From Actinomycetospora chiangmaiensis DSM 45062 (GTDB taxonomy: Bacteria > Actinomycetota > Actinomycetes > Mycobacteriales > Pseudonocardiaceae): a stretch of 64,000 nt of DNA. Made by a program: the position numbers and the translations under genes. Shown in pieces: positions 8,349 through 15,874 of the stretch. The stretch is from NCBI RefSeq assembly GCF_000379625.1, contig NZ_KB903218.1, positions 434,001 through 498,000 on the forward strand. The letters run 5' to 3'. Each line of letters begins with the position of its first letter. Position 1 is the stretch's first letter. The notes under the pieces were generated by a model, which was not told where the DNA came from, ran no database searches, and saw nothing but the letters and a program-made list of their open reading frames with translations.

Positions 8349-9958
8349 GGACGGTCGCCGAGCAGGTGGGGACGCTGCTCGCCGACCTCGGCGTCGGGCA
8401 CGCGTTCGGGGTGGTCGGGAGCGGCAACCTCCACGTCACCAACGCGCTGCGGGCGGCCGGGGTCGCCTACACCGCGGCGCGGCACGAGGGCGGGGCCGCG
8501 ACCATGGCCGACGCCTACGCCCGCACCTCCGGCGAGGTGGGCGTGGTCAGCCTCCACCAGGGCTGCGGGCTCACGAACGCACTGACCGGGATCACCGAGG
8601 CCGCGAAGTCGCGCACCCCGCTGCTGGTGCTCGCCGCCGACACCGCGGGCCACGACGTGCGGTCGAACTTCCGTGTCGACCAGGACGCGCTCGCCCGGGC
8701 GGTCGGGGCCGTGCCGGAGCGGGTCCACACCGCGGCCTCGGCGGCGGCCGACGTCGTGCGCGCGTACGGCATCTGCCGGGACCAGCGGCGGACGGTGGTG
8801 CTCGATCTCCCGCTCGACGTCCAGGCGGCCGCCGCGGTCGACGTGCCGGTGCCGTCCCGGACGACCTGGGGCCCGCCCGCGCCGGACGCGGACTCGGTGG
8901 TCGACCTCGCCGGCCTGCTCGACACGGCCGAGCGGCCGGTGTTCGTGGCGGGGCGCGGGGCCCGCGGCGCGCGCGCCGAACTGGAGGCGCTGGCCGATCG
9001 CTGCGGGGCGCTGCTCGCCACGTCGGCGGTGGCGCACGGCCTGTTCACCGGCTCGCCCTGGTCGGTCGGCATCTCGGGCGGCTTCGCCACGCCGCTGGCC
9101 GCCGAGCTCATCGCCGACGCCGACGTGATCGTGGCCTGGGGAGCGTCGCTCACCGCGTGGACCACGCGGCACGGCGAGCTGACGGCCGGGGCCACGCTCG
9201 TCCAGGTCGACGACACGCCGGCGGCGCTCGGGGCGCAGCGGCCGGTCACGCTCGGGGTGCTGGGCGACGTGGCGGCGACCGCGCGGGAGACGCTGACGGT
9301 CGTCGACGAGCAGGAGGGCTACCGCACGGCGGCCGTCGCGGAGCGGCTGCGGACCGACGCCCGCCACGTCGCGCCCGCCGAGGTGGTGGCGGAGCGGATC
9401 GACCCCCGCGTCCTGTCCGCCGCGCTCGACGAGGTGCTGCCGACCGAGCGGACGGTCGCCGTCGACTCCGGCAACTTCATGGGCTACCCGGCGGGCTACC
9501 TCCGCGTGCCCGACGAGGCCGGGTTCTGCTTCACCCAGGGCTTCCAGTCGATCGGCCTCGGGCTCTCGACGGCGATCGGGGCCGCGCTCGCCCGGCCCGA
9601 CCGGGTGCCGGTCGCCGCGTGCGGGGACGGCGGGTTCCTCATGGGCATCTCGGAGCTGGAGACGGCGGTCCGGCTCGGGCTGGGCCTCGTCGTCGTGGTC
9701 TACGACGACGCCGGGTACGGCGCCGAGTTCCACCACTTCACCGACGCCGACCACGGCGCCGTCCGCTTCCCCGACGCCGACCTCGCCGCGATCGCGCGGG
9801 GCCACGGCTGCGAGGCCACGGTGGTGCGGTCCACCCACGACCTCGCCGTGCTGCGGGACTGGCTGGCCGGGCCGCGGGACCGACCGGTGCTGCTCGACGC
9901 GAAGGTGACCTCGGACGCACCGGCCTGGTGGTTGGCCGAGGCCTTCAGGGCGCACTGA
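8345..9958 (+). CDS. Thiamine-pyrophosphate-dependent enzyme (acetolactate synthase/decarboxylase-like)
   Basis: The product is 537 aa with the three-domain architecture of the POX/ALS/benzoylformate decarboxylase superfamily. The cofactor-activating Glu lies in ARHEGGAATMADAYAR near residue 45; the TPP/Mg signature GDGGFLMGISELETA begins near residue 420 and ends with VYDDAGYG. The GTG start overlaps the stop of the cyclase gene. It is not close enough to ilvB to call acetolactate synthase; a decarboxylase or C-C lyase of a 2-keto acid in the cyclase pathway is more likely. It is transcribed with the cyclase from the promoter shared with the alcohol dehydrogenase. Confidence 0.8.
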   Translation: MRTVAEQVGTLLADLGVGHAFGVVGSGNLHVTNALRAAGVAYTAARHEGGAATMADAYARTSGEVGVVSLHQGCGLTNALTGITEAAKSRTPLLVLAADTAGHDVRSNFRVDQDALARAVGAVPERVHTAASAAADVVRAYGICRDQRRTVVLDLPLDVQAAAAVDVPVPSRTTWGPPAPDADSVVDLAGLLDTAERPVFVAGRGARGARAELEALADRCGALLATSAVAHGLFTGSPWSVGISGGFATPLAAELIADADVIVAWGASLTAWTTRHGELTAGATLVQVDDTPAALGAQRPVTLGVLGDVAATARETLTVVDEQEGYRTAAVAERLRTDARHVAPAEVVAERIDPRVLSAALDEVLPTERTVAVDSGNFMGYPAGYLRVPDEAGFCFTQGFQSIGLGLSTAIGAALARPDRVPVAACGDGGFLMGISELETAVRLGLGLVVVVYDDAGYGAEFHHFTDADHGAVRFPDADLAAIARGHGCEATVVRSTHDLAVLRDWLAGPRDRPVLLDAKVTSDAPAWWLAEAFRAH

Positions 9959-10046
9959 GCGGGCCGGGTGACGGTGCGGTGGCTGGGTCGGCAGTGCCCG
10001 TGTATCAAGTCCTCATGCCGATCCTGATCGAGACCACGGTCATCCG

Positions 10047-10931
10047 GTGAGTGCCCCCACCCGCGCGGGTGTGGAGATGACGATTCACGGCCGGCGGCTC
10101 CGGCGGGACCGCGCCCTGATCATGGCCATCGTCAACCGCACCCCGAACTCGTTCTACGACCACGGGTCGACCTGGCAGCCCGCCGCCGCCGAGGCCGCCG
10201 TCGAGCGGGCCGTCGCACAGGGAGCGGACGTCGTCGACCTCGGCGGCGTGCCGGCCAGCCCCGGTCCCGAGGTCACCGTCGCCGACGAGATCGACCGGGT
10301 GCGCCCGACACTGGTGTGGGCGCGCGAGCGGTTCCCCGAGCTGACGATCTCGATCGACACCTACCGCGCCGAGGCCGCGGCCGCGCTGCTGGAGGCCGGG
10401 GCCGACCTGGTCAACGACAGCTGGGCGGGGTGGGACGAGGAGATCCTGCCGGTGACGGCCCGCCACGGCGCCGGCTACGTCGCCGCGCACACCGGCGGGC
10501 TGACGCCGCGGACCGACCCGGTGAAGCCGGTCTACGACGACGTCATGGGCGACGTCGTCGACTTCACGGTGGCGCTCGCCGAGCGGGCGGTCGAGGCGGG
10601 GGTGCCCGCCGAGGGCATCCTGCTCGACCCCACGATCGACTTCGGCAAGAACACCCTGCAGAGCCTCGAGGTGCTGCGCACGCTGCCGCGCCTGATCGAC
10701 ACCGGGTGGCCCGTGCTGCTCGCGATGTCGAACAAGGGCGTGGTGGGGGAGACCCTCGACGTCCCGCTCGACGGCCGCCTCACCGGGACGCTGGCCGCCA
10801 CCGCGCTGTGCGCCCAGATGGGCGTGACGATGGTCCGCGCGCACCAGGTCGAGGAGACCCGGCAGACCCTGGAGATGGTCGCGAGCGTGCTGGGCCACCG
10901 CCCGCCCTCGCGCGCCGAGAGGTGGATGTAG
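10047..10931 (+). CDS. folP2: Dihydropteroate synthase paralogue, FolP2 type
   Basis: The product is 294 aa (GTG start; an ATG at 10077 is an alternative). TIM-barrel DHPS motifs are present: ALIMAIVNRTPNSFYD, ISIDTYRAEAA, DLVNDSWAG, DPTIDFGKNT, MSNKGVVGETL. Motif wording (AIVNRTP, FYD, NKxVVGETL, LEMVASV.G.RPP) fits mycobacterial FolP2 rather than the canonical FolP1. The normally invariant Asp of TPDSF is Asn. FolP2 of M. tuberculosis is reported not to have DHPS activity, so a non-folate pterin-related role is possible. The next gene, a RibD/DHFR-like reductase, overlaps the stop by one base. Confidence 0.85.
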   Translation: MSAPTRAGVEMTIHGRRLRRDRALIMAIVNRTPNSFYDHGSTWQPAAAEAAVERAVAQGADVVDLGGVPASPGPEVTVADEIDRVRPTLVWARERFPELTISIDTYRAEAAAALLEAGADLVNDSWAGWDEEILPVTARHGAGYVAAHTGGLTPRTDPVKPVYDDVMGDVVDFTVALAERAVEAGVPAEGILLDPTIDFGKNTLQSLEVLRTLPRLIDTGWPVLLAMSNKGVVGETLDVPLDGRLTGTLAATALCAQMGVTMVRAHQVEETRQTLEMVASVLGHRPPSRAERWM

Positions 10932-11674
10932 TGCAGCAGGTGTGGCCGCAGCCGGCGGGGGAACTGAGCGCCGAGCAGCTGGAGGAGCTGTACACGTACC
11001 CGGTGCGCGACGCGGGCTGGGTGGCGGTGAACTTCGTCAGCTCCCTCGACGGCGGCATCGAGATCGACGGGACGAGCCGCGGACTCTCCTCCGACGCCGA
11101 CCGCACGGTGTTCGGGCTGGGCCACGACCTCGCCGACGTCGTGCTGCTCGCCTCCGGCACCGCGGTCGCCGAGGAGTACCCGGGCCTGCGGCCGGAGGGC
11201 GAGTCGGCCGAGCGTCGTCGTCGCCACGGGCTCGCCGAGGTGCCGCCGCTCGCCGTCGTGACCTCCGGGTCGCTGCCCGCGGACGCGCCGAGCATCGTCG
11301 ACGTGCTCGTGCCGACCATCGTGATCACGTGCGCGTCGGCACCGGACGAGAAGCAGCAGGCCTGGAAGGACGCGGGCGCCGAGGTGCTCGTCGCCGGGGA
11401 CGAGGACGTGGACCTGGTCGACGCGGTGCGCCAGCTCGCCGAGCGCGGGCTGCGCCGGATCGACTGCGAGGGCGGCCCCGGGCTCACCGGCAAGCTGCTC
11501 GACGCCGACCTCGTCGACGAGATGCGGATCAGCTTCGTCCCGACCGCGGTCGCGGGGCAGGCGGGCCGGGTCGCCCGGACGGACGACCCGCTGGACGAGC
11601 CGCGCGGGTTCACGGTGGGCTCGCTGCTCGTCGAGGACTCGACGATCCTCGTCCGGTATCTCCGCACCCGCTGA
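10931..11674 (+). CDS. RibD C-terminal-domain reductase (Rv2671-like, DHFR-fold)
   Basis: The product is 247 aa. It has the DHFR-like RibD_C fold: a first strand and loop VAVNFVSSLDGGIEIDG, the motif GLGHDLADVVLLASGTAVAEE, and CEGGPGLTGKLL near residue 180. Length and motifs match the stand-alone mycobacterial RibD homologue Rv2671, reported to have dihydrofolate reductase activity. The GTG start shares its first base with the upstream TAG (TAGTG), which couples it to folP2. Pairing with a pterin synthase paralogue supports a role in reducing a pterin or pyrimidine rather than in riboflavin synthesis, but this is inferred. Confidence 0.8.
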   Translation: MQQVWPQPAGELSAEQLEELYTYPVRDAGWVAVNFVSSLDGGIEIDGTSRGLSSDADRTVFGLGHDLADVVLLASGTAVAEEYPGLRPEGESAERRRRHGLAEVPPLAVVTSGSLPADAPSIVDVLVPTIVITCASAPDEKQQAWKDAGAEVLVAGDEDVDLVDAVRQLAERGLRRIDCEGGPGLTGKLLDADLVDEMRISFVPTAVAGQAGRVARTDDPLDEPRGFTVGSLLVEDSTILVRYLRTR

Positions 11675-11683
11675 CCCCGCTCC

Positions 11684-11714
11684 GGGTGCAAGCAATGCGT
11701 CACTGCGTGCACCC
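11684..11714. promoter_or_regulatory. 31-bp imperfect palindrome before the UPF0718 permease
   Basis: Arms GGGTGCA and TGCACCC are perfect; the inner part (AGCAATG against CACTGCG) pairs with two mismatches around a CGT centre. It lies 9 bp after the ribD-like stop and 71 bp before the permease ATG. It could be a terminator hairpin or a repressor operator; no T-run follows. Confidence 0.5.
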
Positions 11715-11785
11715 AGTGGCAGGAAAGGCGGCACCGTCGCCGGTTCCGGCCCACGGTGTCGGACCCCTCTGTCACCATCGCGATC

Positions 11786-12757
11786 ATGACGACGGGTGTG
11801 GTCCGACGGGCCGGCGGCGTGGAGGTCCTCGCCGCCGTCCTCGTCGTCGCGCTCGGGCTGCGGGTGCTCGGGGTGGATCCGCTGGTCACGCCGCAGCTGC
11901 GGGTCGGGGCCACGGTGTTCGTGGCCGTCGTCGTGCAGGCGCTGCCGTTCCTGGTGTTCGGGGTGCTGCTCTCCGGCGTGCTGACCGCCTACGCGTCGCC
12001 GCTCGCCCTGCGCCGGGTGCTGCCCGCGCGGGCGGGGGCGGCGGTGCCGGTCGCCGTCGCTGCGGGAGTGGCGCTGCCCGGGTGCGAGTGCGCGTCGGTG
12101 CCGGTCGCCCGGCGGCTGATCGCGCGCGGGGTGCCCGACGCGGTGGCGCTGGCCTTCCTGCTCGCCGCGCCCGCGGTGAACCCCGTCGTGCTCGTGGCCA
12201 CGGCGGTCGCCTTCCCCGACGCCCCGGAGATGGTCGGCGCCCGCTTCCTCGGCTCGTTCCTGACGGCGAGCGTGGTCGGCTGGGTCTGGGCCCGCGCCGG
12301 GCGCGCGGAGTGGCTGGCCGAGCGGGTCCGCCGGGTCCCGACGACGGGCGACGGCCCCCGCTGGCGCGTCGCGGCGGCCACGGCGCGGCACGACCTGGTC
12401 GACGCGGGCGGGTTCCTCGTGCTCGGCGGGCTCGCGGCGGCCGTGCTGACCACGGTGGTGCCGGAGGCGTGGATCGCGGGCCTGGGGGAGCAGGTCGTGC
12501 TCGCCGTGCTCGTGATGGCCCTGCTCGGGGTGCTGATGTCGCTGTGCAGCGAGGGTGATGCGTTCGTGGCGGCGTCGTTGTCGGCACTGCCGCTGTTGCC
12601 GCGCCTGGTGTTCCTCGTGGTCGGCCCGGCGGTCGACCTGAAGCTGATCGCGCTGCAGGCCGGGACGTTCGGGCGGGGCTTCGCGGTCCGGTTCGCGCCG
12701 CTGACGTTCGTGGCGGCCGTGCTGTGCGGGGTCGGCGCGGGGGTGCTCCTGCTGTGA
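11786..12757 (+). CDS. UPF0718 family permease, copy 1
   Basis: The product is 323 aa, about eight hydrophobic segments. Family signatures are VQALPFLVFGVLLSG, the cysteine motif ALPGCECASVPVARRL, the segment AFLLAAPAVNPVVL and, in the second half, SLCSEGDAFVAASL plus VGPAVDLKLIALQAGTFG. The two conserved CxC/CSEGDAF sites are typical of these putative metal or oxyanion permeases. The ATG at 11786 is preferred; a GTG at 11756 would add ten residues. It overlaps the DUF1980 partner by GTGA. A paralogous pair exists at 30.4-32.1 kb. The transported substrate is unknown. Confidence 0.85.
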   Translation: MTTGVVRRAGGVEVLAAVLVVALGLRVLGVDPLVTPQLRVGATVFVAVVVQALPFLVFGVLLSGVLTAYASPLALRRVLPARAGAAVPVAVAAGVALPGCECASVPVARRLIARGVPDAVALAFLLAAPAVNPVVLVATAVAFPDAPEMVGARFLGSFLTASVVGWVWARAGRAEWLAERVRRVPTTGDGPRWRVAAATARHDLVDAGGFLVLGGLAAAVLTTVVPEAWIAGLGEQVVLAVLVMALLGVLMSLCSEGDAFVAASLSALPLLPRLVFLVVGPAVDLKLIALQAGTFGRGFAVRFAPLTFVAAVLCGVGAGVLLL

Positions 12758-13470
12758 CGCGCGAGGTGCGGAACGCCCTGCTGGTGTTCGTCGGCGCGGT
12801 CCTGGTGCTGATCGTCGTCGACGGCGCGGTGCTGCACTACGTGCGACCGGGGATGGCGCCGCTCGTGGCCGTGGCGGGCGCGGTGGTGATCGCGCTGGCG
12901 CTGCTCGACGTGGCGCAGGACCTGCGGCGCCGCGCCGTTCCGGACGGCGAGCACGACCACGAGGGCCGGTCGGCGTGGTTGCTGCTCGTCCCCGTCCTCG
13001 TCGTGCTGCTCGCGGCGCCGCCGTGGTTGGGGTCGGACGCGGTGGACCTCGCCGGATCCCGCACCGTGGCCGTGGGGCGCGCGCCCGAGGAACCGTTGCC
13101 GCCCGGGGCGGCACCGGCGGTCCCGGTGGTCGACCTCGTGGCCCGGGCGGCGGCGACCCCGGACGGCGGGGCGCTCGCCGGACGCGAGGTGACGCTGACC
13201 GGGTTCGTGGTGCCCGCCCGGGACGGTCGCGGTGTCGACCTCGCCCGGCTGGTCATCTCGTGCTGTGCCGCCGATGCGAGCCCGGTGCGGGTGCACGTGG
13301 ACGACCCGCAGGGGGTCGTCGGCGCTCCGGGGACCGGCGCCGACCGGTGGGTCGCCGCCCGGGTCCGGCTCGTCCCGGGCACGGCGACCCGGGAGACCGG
13401 CTTCGTCCCGACCGTGACGGTCCGCGACGCCGTCGCGGTGCCCGAGCCGACACCGGCGTACGAGTACTGA
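12754..13470 (+). CDS. TIGR03943/DUF1980 family membrane protein, copy 1
   Basis: The product is 238 aa. Two N-terminal membrane helices, a His/Asp/Glu-rich cytosolic loop (DGEHDHEG), a third helix and then an extracytoplasmic domain with the family hallmark RLVISCCAADASPVRV. This family almost always sits directly behind a UPF0718 permease, as here with a GTGA overlap, so it is probably its accessory subunit. The paired cysteines in ISCCAADA suggest a metal or thiol role. Copy 2 at 30388-31179 keeps the same motif. Confidence 0.85.
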   Translation: MTREVRNALLVFVGAVLVLIVVDGAVLHYVRPGMAPLVAVAGAVVIALALLDVAQDLRRRAVPDGEHDHEGRSAWLLLVPVLVVLLAAPPWLGSDAVDLAGSRTVAVGRAPEEPLPPGAAPAVPVVDLVARAAATPDGGALAGREVTLTGFVVPARDGRGVDLARLVISCCAADASPVRVHVDDPQGVVGAPGTGADRWVAARVRLVPGTATRETGFVPTVTVRDAVAVPEPTPAYEY

Positions 13471-13480
13471 GGGCCCGGGC

Positions 13481-13648
13481 TCAGCGAGGCCGAGGAGGGG
13501 TGCAGATGCATCCTCGCGTCCACACGCCGACCTGGGTGGCGGTGCAGAAGCGGCGCCCGAGCGCGTCGTGCGCCGACCACGGGTGCGGGCACATGGCGCA
13601 GGTGGGGTCCGACGCCCCGGTGGCCGGTTCCGCGCGCTGCTCGGTCAC
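13481..13648 (-). CDS. Small cysteine-rich protein with C-terminal RGCICT motif
   Basis: The product is 55 aa from a GTG that overlaps the stop of the upstream DUF5994 gene (GTGA). It has five cysteines arranged as CAMC, a single Cys in RRFCTATQ and a CIC near the C terminus, plus a His (PHPWSAH), consistent with a small zinc-binding fold. No known family could be named. The coupling to the DUF5994 gene is the main evidence that it is real. Confidence 0.6.
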   Translation of the reverse strand: MTEQRAEPATGASDPTCAMCPHPWSAHDALGRRFCTATQVGVWTRGCICTPPRPR

Positions 13649-14067
13649 CGGGCGGCGCCGGCGAGGAGGTCGGCGGGCGAGTGCCGGTCGGCCGGGTCGA
13701 CCGCCGCAGTCATCGCCTGTTCGGCCGCCGCGTCGGTGGTCGACGGCGGGATGACCAGCAGCACGAGCCGCATGCCGGCCGGGCCCACGAGCGTCACCGT
13801 GTGCGGGGCGGTCGTGCGGAACCCCTCGAGCCGCACCTGGCCGCGGGGCAGCCGGCGAGGGGCCCGGCCCCAGTCGTCGAGGTGGTAGGCGACGCGGGCC
13901 ACGGGGCCGGTGCGCGAGGACAGGCCGGTCAGCAGCGCCGACAGCTCGGTCGACAGGTCGTCGGAGCGGGGCCACCAGGCCCCGTCGACGTAGCCGGTCC
14001 TCGGGCCGTCCGGCTTCACCCGCGAGCGGGCTTCGGTGGTGGGGATCGTGTCCGGGGCCGGGCTCAT
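13645..14067 (-). CDS. DUF5994 family protein
   Basis: The product is 140 aa from the ATG at 14067, with a GGGAG ribosome site. The core RVKPDGPRTGYVDGAWWPRS followed by DDLSTELSALL and the segment RVAYHLDDWGRAPRRL is the pattern I associate with actinobacterial DUF5994. Function is unknown. A small Cys-rich protein is encoded immediately downstream with overlapping stop and start. Confidence 0.75.
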   Translation of the reverse strand: MSPAPDTIPTTEARSRVKPDGPRTGYVDGAWWPRSDDLSTELSALLTGLSSRTGPVARVAYHLDDWGRAPRRLPRGQVRLEGFRTTAPHTVTLVGPAGMRLVLLVIPPSTTDAAAEQAMTAAVDPADRHSPADLLAGAAR

Positions 14068-14339
14068 GCCGGCACTCCCGTCTCCGGTCGTCGACCGGGC
14101 GAGGACTGCGCCGACGACGACGGCGGCTCGAGCGCCGACGTGCGGGAAACCCTCGGTAACCGCCACCGTACGCCCCCGTGACCTGCGCATGGTCGCGTGC
14201 CAGGGTCCGACCATCTCGCCCGCGGCGCTCGAGCCCGCTCTCGTCGTCGCCACGCACGGCCACCCCGTGCGCGGCGACCGCTGGGTGGCCGGCACGCGAA
14301 CCCCGGGATAGCGGTCCCGGCGATCGGTCACCCGCATCG
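14068..14339. other. Intergenic region between DUF5994 and the molybdenum hydroxylase operon
   Basis: This 272-bp divergent region has no convincing gene. A TAGCGG hexamer near 14309, about 27 bp before the ferredoxin-subunit ATG, could be a weak -10 box. No strong palindrome was seen. Confidence 0.5.
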
Positions 14340-14858
14340 ATGAATGCCGACATCACCCTGACCGTGGACGGTCGGGAACGATCACTCACCGTCGATCCCC
14401 GGACGACCCTGCTCGACGCCCTGCGCGAGCACCTCGGCGTGACGAGCCCGAAGAAGGGCTGCGACCACGGGCAGTGCGGGTCGTGCACCGTGCTGCTCGA
14501 CGGCCGTCGCACCCTGATCTGCCTCGCCCTCGCCGTCGCACACGACGGCGCCGTCGTCGTGACCGCCGACGGCCTCGGGCGCGGGGACGAGCTGCATCCC
14601 GTGGCGGAGGCGTTCCTCGACGCGGACGCCTACCAGTGCGGCTACTGCACCCCCGGACAGATCTGCTCGGCGGTCGGGGTGCTCGACGAGGCCGCCGACG
14701 GGTGGCCGAGCGCGGTGACGCCCGACCTCGCGGCCGACGAGGTCGTCCTCGACCGCCACGAGATCGCCGAGCGCATGAGCGGCAACCTCTGCCGCTGCGG
14801 GGCGTACGCGCACATCGTCGACGCGGTGTCCGCCGTGGGGAACGGGGCGGTCCGGTGA
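14340..14858 (+). CDS. [2Fe-2S] subunit of a PaoABC/YagTSR-like molybdenum hydroxylase
   Basis: The product is 172 aa. N-terminal plant-type ferredoxin domain (CDHGQCGSCTVLLDGRRTLIC) and C-terminal four-helix [2Fe-2S] domain (YQCGYCTPGQ and GNLCRCGAYAHI), giving two clusters for electron transfer from the Mo centre to FAD. E. coli PaoA has a Tat leader; this protein starts directly in the ferredoxin strand, so the complex should be cytosolic. It is first of three genes joined by GTGA overlaps. Confidence 0.92.
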   Translation: MNADITLTVDGRERSLTVDPRTTLLDALREHLGVTSPKKGCDHGQCGSCTVLLDGRRTLICLALAVAHDGAVVVTADGLGRGDELHPVAEAFLDADAYQCGYCTPGQICSAVGVLDEAADGWPSAVTPDLAADEVVLDRHEIAERMSGNLCRCGAYAHIVDAVSAVGNGAVR

Positions 14859-15874
14859 AGCCGTTCGTCCACGTCCGCCCCGACTCGGCCGCCGACGCGA
14901 TCGACGCGGTCGCCGCCGACCCCGACGCCGTCTTCCTCGCGGGCGGGACCAACCTCGTCGACCACCTCAAGCTCGGCGTCGCGACGCCCGGCACGCTCGT
15001 CGACCTGCGCGGGCTCACGTCCACGGCCGTCGAGGACCTCCCCGACGGCGGGTTGCGGATCGGGGCGGGCGTGCGCAACAGCGACCTCGCCGGTGACCCC
15101 CGCGTCCGCCGCGACTACCCGGGCCTCGCGATGGCCCTGCTCGCCGGCGCGTCCGGCCAGCTCCGCAACCAGGCCACCACCGGCGGGAACCTGCTCCAGC
15201 GCACCCGCTGCGCCTACTTCCAGGACGTCACGACGCCCTGCAACAAGCGTGTCCCCGGCCAGGGATGCGCCGCCCGCGACGGCTGGACGCGCTACCACGC
15301 GATCCTCGGCGCCGCCCAGGACGCGGCAGGCCTGCGGCACTGCGTGGCCACCCACCCCTCGGACATGGCGGTGCCGATGGTCGCCTTCGACGCCGTCGTG
15401 CAGCTGGCGGGACCCGACGGCGACCGCGCGGTGCCGCTCGGGGAGTTCCACCGCCTCCCCGGGGACGACCCGTCCCGCGACACCGTGCTGCGGCAGGGCG
15501 AGCTCGTCACGGCCGTGGACCTCCCACCGCTGCCGGTGGCCGCCCGCTCGACGTACCGCAAGGTCCGCGACCGCGCGTCCTACGCGTTCGCCCTGGTCTC
15601 GGTGGCGGCCGCGGTCGCCGTCGAGGACGGCACGATCACCGACGCCCGCGTGGCGTTCGGCGGGGTCGCCCACCGCCCCTGGCGCGCCACACGGGCCGAG
15701 GAGGTGCTGCGCGGGGCGCCCGCCACCGAGGACACCTACCGCGCGGCGGCCGACGCCGAGCTCGCCGACGCGACGCCCCTGGACACCGAGGTCGGCGGCA
15801 ACGCGTTCAAGGTCCCGCTCCTGCGCGGCACCCTCACCACCACCCTGCGCCGACTGGCCGAGGAGCGCCCGTGA
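14855..15874 (+). CDS. FAD-binding subunit with extra Fe-S cysteines (PaoB-like)
   Basis: The product is 339 aa. FAD-binding PCMH domain with AGGTNLVDHLKLGV and the ATTGGNLLQRTRC loop. The cysteine-rich insertion RCAYFQD...CNKRVPGQGCAARDG matches the segment that binds an additional [4Fe-4S] cluster in E. coli PaoB, which separates this enzyme from CO dehydrogenase and most xanthine dehydrogenases. The CO_deh_flav_C domain follows. The GTG start overlaps the stop of the ferredoxin subunit. Confidence 0.9.
   Translation: MKPFVHVRPDSAADAIDAVAADPDAVFLAGGTNLVDHLKLGVATPGTLVDLRGLTSTAVEDLPDGGLRIGAGVRNSDLAGDPRVRRDYPGLAMALLAGASGQLRNQATTGGNLLQRTRCAYFQDVTTPCNKRVPGQGCAARDGWTRYHAILGAAQDAAGLRHCVATHPSDMAVPMVAFDAVVQLAGPDGDRAVPLGEFHRLPGDDPSRDTVLRQGELVTAVDLPPLPVAARSTYRKVRDRASYAFALVSVAAAVAVEDGTITDARVAFGGVAHRPWRATRAEEVLRGAPATEDTYRAAADAELADATPLDTEVGGNAFKVPLLRGTLTTTLRRLAEERP

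Noticed and set aside
8345-9958. Calling the TPP enzyme acetolactate synthase (ilvB)
   Set aside because: No small subunit ilvN and no ilvC; the neighbourhood is catabolic.
14068-14339. Molybdenum-cofactor riboswitch before the Mo hydroxylase operon
   Set aside because: No conserved stem-loop pattern could be recognised by eye; a covariance-model search would be needed.
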